From CAXQZU01 sp964228555 (GTDB lineage: Bacteria > Planctomycetota > PLA2 > JAEUHO01): a DNA stretch of 64,000 nucleotides. The position numbers and the translations under genes are program-made. Below are positions 61,954-64,000 of the stretch, in pieces. The notes beneath the pieces were generated by a model that had not been told where the DNA came from, did not search any database, and was given only the letters and a program-made list of their open reading frames with translations. The first letter of the stretch is position 1, and the number at the start of each line of letters is the position of its first letter. The stretch covers positions 1 through 64,000 of the forward strand of contig CAXQZU010000024.1 in assembly GCA_964228555.1 (NCBI GenBank), written 5' to 3'.

Positions 61954-64000
61954 TCACTTCACCAGCGGGATGGTGAGGTCGAGCAGGGCCGGCATCGGCA
62001 GCGCCGACAGTCCCGAGCCCGGATAGCCGTCGCGCACGAAGAAGCGCGCGCGCCAGCGGAAGAAGCGGCGCCCGTCGGCCGAGTTGATGTCCGGGTTCCA
62101 CTGCGTGGCACCCACCGCCGTGCTCGGCGGGAAGCCGCCGCCCGGTGCAGGGAACAGGTCGTCCGCGCCCTGGTACTCCAGCACGAAGTGGAAGTCGCCA
62201 GAGGGGTCGAACAGCAGGCCGCTCGTCGTGGTCAGGAAGTCGAAGTTGTCGGTGTGGAACGGCACCTGCGGCACGCCGCCCACCACCGGGGCCCAGTCCA
62301 CGGTCGGCACGAACAGGTCGACCCAGGTCGACACGCCGGCGCTGGCCAGGTCGACCGTCGGACGCCAGGTCGAGACCGTGGCACCGGGGGTCATCGCAGC
62401 ACTGTTCGTGGTCACGGTCGTGGCCGGACGGCCCATGTCCAGCAGGAGGATGCGGCCCTCGGAGCCCGCGCCGCCCACCATGCCCGACACCGAGTTCGTG
62501 CCGCCCGCGCCACCCATGGCACTCAGCACCGCACCCGTCTGCAAGGTCACGCCGCCCTCGCCCACGAGGCAGATCGCGCCGCCGGCGCCACCGCCGCCGG
62601 GGCCACCCTTGCCGCTGGGAGCGCCGGGCGAGGCCTTGAGGCCATCGTAGTAATCGCGAGTGGAGTCCGGGTTGCCCGTCGAAGGGTTGACGCCGGGCAC
62701 GATGCGAAGGGCCGCCGCACCGTAGGTGCTGCCGCCATCCCCACCGTCGGCCAGGATCTGGCCGGCCGCACCCACCTCGACAAGGCCGCCGGCGATGACC
62801 CACAGGGCACCGCCACCGCCGCCACCGCCGCCCGCGGAGTCATCGCCATTGTCCAGGGCGCTGTCGCCATCGTCGTCGGCCGAGCCACCACCCGCGCCGG
62901 GGCCGCCCGTGGTGCCCGCGTTGGGCTGGTAGCCGCGGTCCGGCTGGAACGCCGTCAGGGGCAGCTCGAGCAGGCTGTTGCCGAACCCGTTGCCGGCGTT
63001 GCCCTGGCCCGAGCCATCGGCGAGGGTGCCGGTGCTGCCGACCGAGGCGTGGCCGCCACCGCCGCCACCAGCACCCTGCGCGTTCGTGCCCGCCAGGCCT
63101 GCGCCCTGGGACTCCTCGCCGAGCATGTTCTTGGCTCGCGCGCCGTCCTGGCCCTGGCTCTGGCCCGTGGTGCCCGAGGTGCTGGCCGTGAGGTTGGGGC
63201 CGCCACCGCGACCGCCCTGGCCACCTCCGGGGCCGGCCGAGCCGCCCGCGCCCCACGACTCCCGCGCTCCCTCGGCGGTGAACTTCGTGGAGCCGTCCGT
63301 GTCCGCCCCGAAGCCGCCGTCGCTGCCGCTGAGCAGGATCTGGCCGTCGACGACAAAGTTGCCACGGCAGAGGATCAGCAACGGCTGGTTGCCCGTGGCC
63401 GTGAGGATGTCGCCGGCACGCAGGTGGAAGCTCTCGTACTCGTAGATGCCATCGCCATTGATGGAGGCACCGGGTCCGGGCGTGGTGCTCAGGGCCAGCA
63501 CGTCGCCCGTGCCTGCCGTGAACGGGGCCACGCTGGTGTCGAGCACGCCGTCACCACCCGTGCCCAGGTAGGGCTTGTGGGTGGCCTTCAGGCGGCCGAG
63601 GCCCGAGTCGGCATCGGTGTTGACCTCGAGGCTGCGGATGTTGAGGAAGCGGTAGCCGTTGTTCCAGTTGGCCGTCGTGCTCTGGCCGCTGGCGAGGACG
63701 CCGCTGTAGGTCAACGTGTACGACGGCTGGGAGGCGCCGCCGGGGACGATGCCCGCGATCGGGTCGAGCACGGTCGTGCTGCTGCCACGCTGGGTGAACA
63801 CGCCCGGCTCCGTGTCCAGCGAGTCGAGGTCACCCCACTCGCCGAGGTTGGAGCCGAAGGTCTCGGCCAGGGCCGACGCCGTGTTGGGCAGCAGCAGGGT
63901 CTGGAAGTACATGCGCCAGCCGGCGGGCACGGCCGCGCCGAAGCCGGCGTCCAGCGCCTGGTAGACGGAACCCGTCAGGCTCGGATCGTCGTCGACGCGC
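61954..64000 (-). CDS. Glycine-rich exported surface protein, N-terminus outside the window
   Basis: The reading frame is open to the right edge of the window, so the 5' part is missing; the visible part has about 682 residues. A beta-rich region (about the first 240 visible residues, with IYEYESFHLRAGDILTATGN and LLILCRGNFVVDGQILLSGS) is followed by a long glycine-rich zone with Gly-Ala-Gly and Gly8 runs, interrupted by ALWVIAGGLVEVGAAGQILADGG-type strands and an Asp-rich patch (DDDGDSALDNGDDS). The C-terminus is a beta-rich domain ending LPMPALLDLTIPLVK. It resembles Gly-rich parallel-beta or autotransporter-like surface proteins. No signal is visible because the start is cut off. Followed by a strong hairpin. 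Confidence 0.8.
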   Translation of the reverse strand, partial: RVDDDPSLTGSVYQALDAGFGAAVPAGWRMYFQTLLLPNTASALAETFGSNLGEWGDLDSLDTEPGVFTQRGSSTTVLDPIAGIVPGGASQPSYTLTYSGVLASGQSTTANWNNGYRFLNIRSLEVNTDADSGLGRLKATHKPYLGTGGDGVLDTSVAPFTAGTGDVLALSTTPGPGASINGDGIYEYESFHLRAGDILTATGNQPLLILCRGNFVVDGQILLSGSDGGFGADTDGSTKFTAEGARESWGAGGSAGPGGGQGGRGGGPNLTASTSGTTGQSQGQDGARAKNMLGEESQGAGLAGTNAQGAGGGGGGHASVGSTGTLADGSGQGNAGNGFGNSLLELPLTAFQPDRGYQPNAGTTGGPGAGGGSADDDGDSALDNGDDSAGGGGGGGGALWVIAGGLVEVGAAGQILADGGDGGSTYGAAALRIVPGVNPSTGNPDSTRDYYDGLKASPGAPSGKGGPGGGGAGGAICLVGEGGVTLQTGAVLSAMGGAGGTNSVSGMVGGAGSEGRILLLDMGRPATTVTTNSAAMTPGATVSTWRPTVDLASAGVSTWVDLFVPTVDWAPVVGGVPQVPFHTDNFDFLTTTSGLLFDPSGDFHFVLEYQGADDLFPAPGGGFPPSTAVGATQWNPDINSADGRRFFRWRARFFVRDGYPGSGLSALPMPALLDLTIPLVK

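Noticed and set aside
63928..63930. GTG as the start of the glycine-rich protein
   Set aside because: The frame stays open to the window edge, the residues before the GTG read like protein, and no signal peptide follows the GTG; the true start lies outside.

Overview
The window is very GC-rich (roughly three quarters G+C by eye) and coding almost end to end, with short gaps and many start/stop overlaps (ATGA, GTGA, TTGA). The gene set points to a Gram-negative, environmental bacterium, most probably a high-GC member of the Planctomycetota: an LptD-like outer-membrane protein and MurJ, a DUF1573 protein, a multihaem cytochrome with a nucleotidase-like N-terminus, TMTC-like GT-C/TPR protein, very large pseudopilin, HEAT-repeat and prenyltransferase-like proteins, ECF sigma modules, and an EF-P of the type that lacks the modified lysine. 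That assignment is inference; no rRNA or tRNA is present to confirm it. I see no tRNA, rRNA, CRISPR array, insertion sequence, prophage or replication origin. No gap between genes exceeds 300 bases.

Layout. 1-6.2 kb: a complete peptide/oligopeptide ABC importer (A, B, C, D, F) on the minus strand, followed by the start of a DUF819 membrane protein cut by the window edge. 6.3-11.3 kb: murJ, an lptD-like gene and coaD (minus). 11.4-16.5 kb: a second peptide-type ABC importer (A, B, C only, no ATPase) whose two permeases carry large soluble insertions. 16.6-21.4 kb: a metallo-beta-lactamase-fold phosphodiesterase-like protein (plus), an M48 lipoprotein protease, an SH3-like protein and a CHASE2 adenylate/guanylate cyclase (minus). 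21.5-26.2 kb: a CorC/CNNM-type membrane protein (plus) and a tandem pair of M14 carboxypeptidase-fold proteins, one active-looking and one that has lost its zinc site. 26.3-27.7 kb: a tiny membrane protein with an AT-rich leader and a block of hairpins, then an unrecognised protein. 27.7-35.1 kb: HEAT-repeat protein, prenyltransferase-like repeat protein, DUF374 acyltransferase, membrane-fused spermidine synthase-like protein and EF-P. 35.2-46.6 kb: a 1830-residue pseudopilin followed by two head-to-head ECF sigma modules. 46.7-53.5 kb: a proline-rich thioredoxin-like protein, glmS, DUF1573, multihaem cytochrome and an RsbW-like kinase. 53.6-64 kb: a carbamoyltransferase, three radical SAM proteins, a GT-C/TPR protein and a GT9 glycosyltransferase, most of them translationally overlapped, then a glycine-rich surface protein that runs off the right edge.

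How it fits together. Much of the window concerns the cell envelope: lipid II flipping, LPS transport, UDP-GlcNAc supply (GlmS), surface glycan assembly and decoration, peptide uptake, secreted peptidases and envelope-stress style sigma modules. The most unusual elements are the giant pseudopilin, the divergent ECF modules (one ending in a protease-fold protein with no catalytic triad), the tightly overlapped radical SAM/glycosyltransferase run next to a glycine-rich surface protein, and a stop-codon usage in which TAA is absent and TAG predominates.
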